DNA from: Planctomycetota bacterium
GTDB taxonomy: Bacteria; Planctomycetota; UBA11346
Assembly (NCBI GenBank): GCA_013696105.1
Contig: JACCZE010000401.1
Span: forward strand, 1-41,120
Direction: 5' to 3'
Length of the DNA stretch: 41,120 nt
The translations under genes were made by a program, and so were the position numbers. The notes beneath the pieces are model-generated. The model searched no databases. It worked only from the letters and a program-made list of their open reading frames with translations, and was not told the DNA's origin. Positions 40,691 to 41,120 of this stretch are shown in pieces. How positions within the stretch are numbered: position 1 is the first letter of the stretch; each line of letters opens with the position of its first letter.

Positions 40691-41120
40691 AGCCGCTGCG
40701 CGGTGAGGCCGCCGTCGACCATGATCACCTGGCCGGTCGAATAGGGCAGATCGCCACGAGCGAGCATCAGCACCGCCTTGCCGACATCCTCGGGAGTGCC
40801 CCAACGCGGCTGCAGCAGCAGGCCTCCGGAGATCAGCTTGTCGTACTTCTCGACCACGCCCGCGGTCATGTCGGTCTTGATCACCCCCGGGCGCACCTCG
40901 TACACCGGCAGCCCGAACTCGGCCAGTCGCGCCGCCCACAGCTGGGTCGCCATGCCGATGCCCGCCTTCGAGATGCAGTAGTCCCCGCGATTGACCGACG
41001 CCACCGTCGCCGAGACCGACGAGACGTTGATGACGCAGCCGGCGAAGGCCGCATCGGCGGCGCGCTGCTCGCGCATCCAGCGCGCGGCGAGCTGGGTGAG
41101 GAAGTACGGCCCCTTGAGGT
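40687..41120 (-). CDS. Short-chain dehydrogenase/reductase (SDR), 5' end outside window
   Basis: This is the C-terminal part of a classical SDR, running off the right edge. The frame stays open from the edge with [15 protein letters not shown], typical of FabG-like SDRs. The catalytic serine lies in [10 protein letters not shown] and the YxxxK motif is [17 protein letters not shown] and [16 protein letters not shown] end the protein. The Rossmann GxxxGxG motif would lie beyond the window. Known members reduce keto groups of acyl-ACP, sugars or other small molecules. The TAG stop codon belongs to repeat A3. Confidence 0.92.
   Translation of the reverse strand, partial: LKGPYFLTQLAARWMREQRAADAAFAGCVINVSSVSATVASVNRGDYCISKAGIGMATQLWAARLAEFGLPVYEVRPGVIKTDMTAGVVEKYDKLISGGLLLQPRWGTPEDVGKAVLMLARGDLPYSTGQVIMVDGGLTAQRL

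Overview
This is a GC-rich, gene-dense window with no tRNA, rRNA, phage or insertion-sequence genes that I can recognise. The gene mix suggests a heterotrophic, Gram-negative bacterium of the Planctomycetota or the wider PVC group. The evidence is an LpoB-like lipoprotein, a BamB-like propeller, paired Gfo/Idh/MocA dehydrogenases and TIM-barrel sugar isomerases, a PhyH dioxygenase, a secreted glycoside hydrolase with CBM9-like and LamG/DUF1080-like companions, and a DUF692/DUF2063 cassette. The placement is inferred from gene content only; no marker gene was compared.

Layout. 1-2.3 kb: a DUF692 (MNIO) enzyme, its DUF2063 partner and a small exported three-cysteine protein. 2.3-3.3 kb (minus): a PhyH-type dioxygenase. 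3.7-14.9 kb: five tightly overlapping genes for a MacAB-TolC-like envelope machine. They encode a TolC-like lipoprotein, two giant proteins that each look like two HlyD-type adaptors in tandem (851 and 1043 aa, the second with a malectin-like domain inserted), a membrane-anchored MacA-like adaptor with a very long coiled coil, and a MacB ABC transporter. 15-21 kb: a TPR protein (minus), HflX, then an envelope group (LpoB-like, an unrecognised exported protein, a 98-aa protein and a BamB-like propeller). 21.2-23.4 kb (minus): pyruvate kinase overlapping a YihX-like HAD phosphatase. 23.8-24.7 kb: an NrnA-like DHH phosphoesterase. 24.9-30 kb: an AraC regulator, two Gfo/Idh/MocA dehydrogenases and two sugar-phosphate isomerase/epimerase genes, a likely sugar or glycoside oxidation module. 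30.5-35.6 kb: an ammonium transporter with a twin-His variant, a DedA protein, and an ABC-2 ATPase/permease/TPR-like trio. 35.7-41.1 kb (minus): a CBM9-like protein, a secreted glycoside hydrolase, a membrane-anchored LamG-like protein and the 3' part of an SDR.

Two families of structured, non-coding repeats run through the intergenic DNA. Family A (three copies, about 155 bp) is a chain of hairpins placed just after gene stop codons, with compensatory changes in its stems; in two copies the element's last CTAG supplies the neighbour's stop codon. Family B (eight full or partial units, up to about 148 bp, often head-to-tail) has near-invariant blocks separated by two hairpins whose sequence differs between copies while pairing is largely kept. 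One B unit has become the 3' end of a coding gene.

The strongest candidates for undescribed biology are the tandem-adaptor MacAB-TolC operon with its inserted carbohydrate-binding-like domain, the B repeat family with variable but paired stems, and the MNIO cassette with a TRASH-like cysteine protein.
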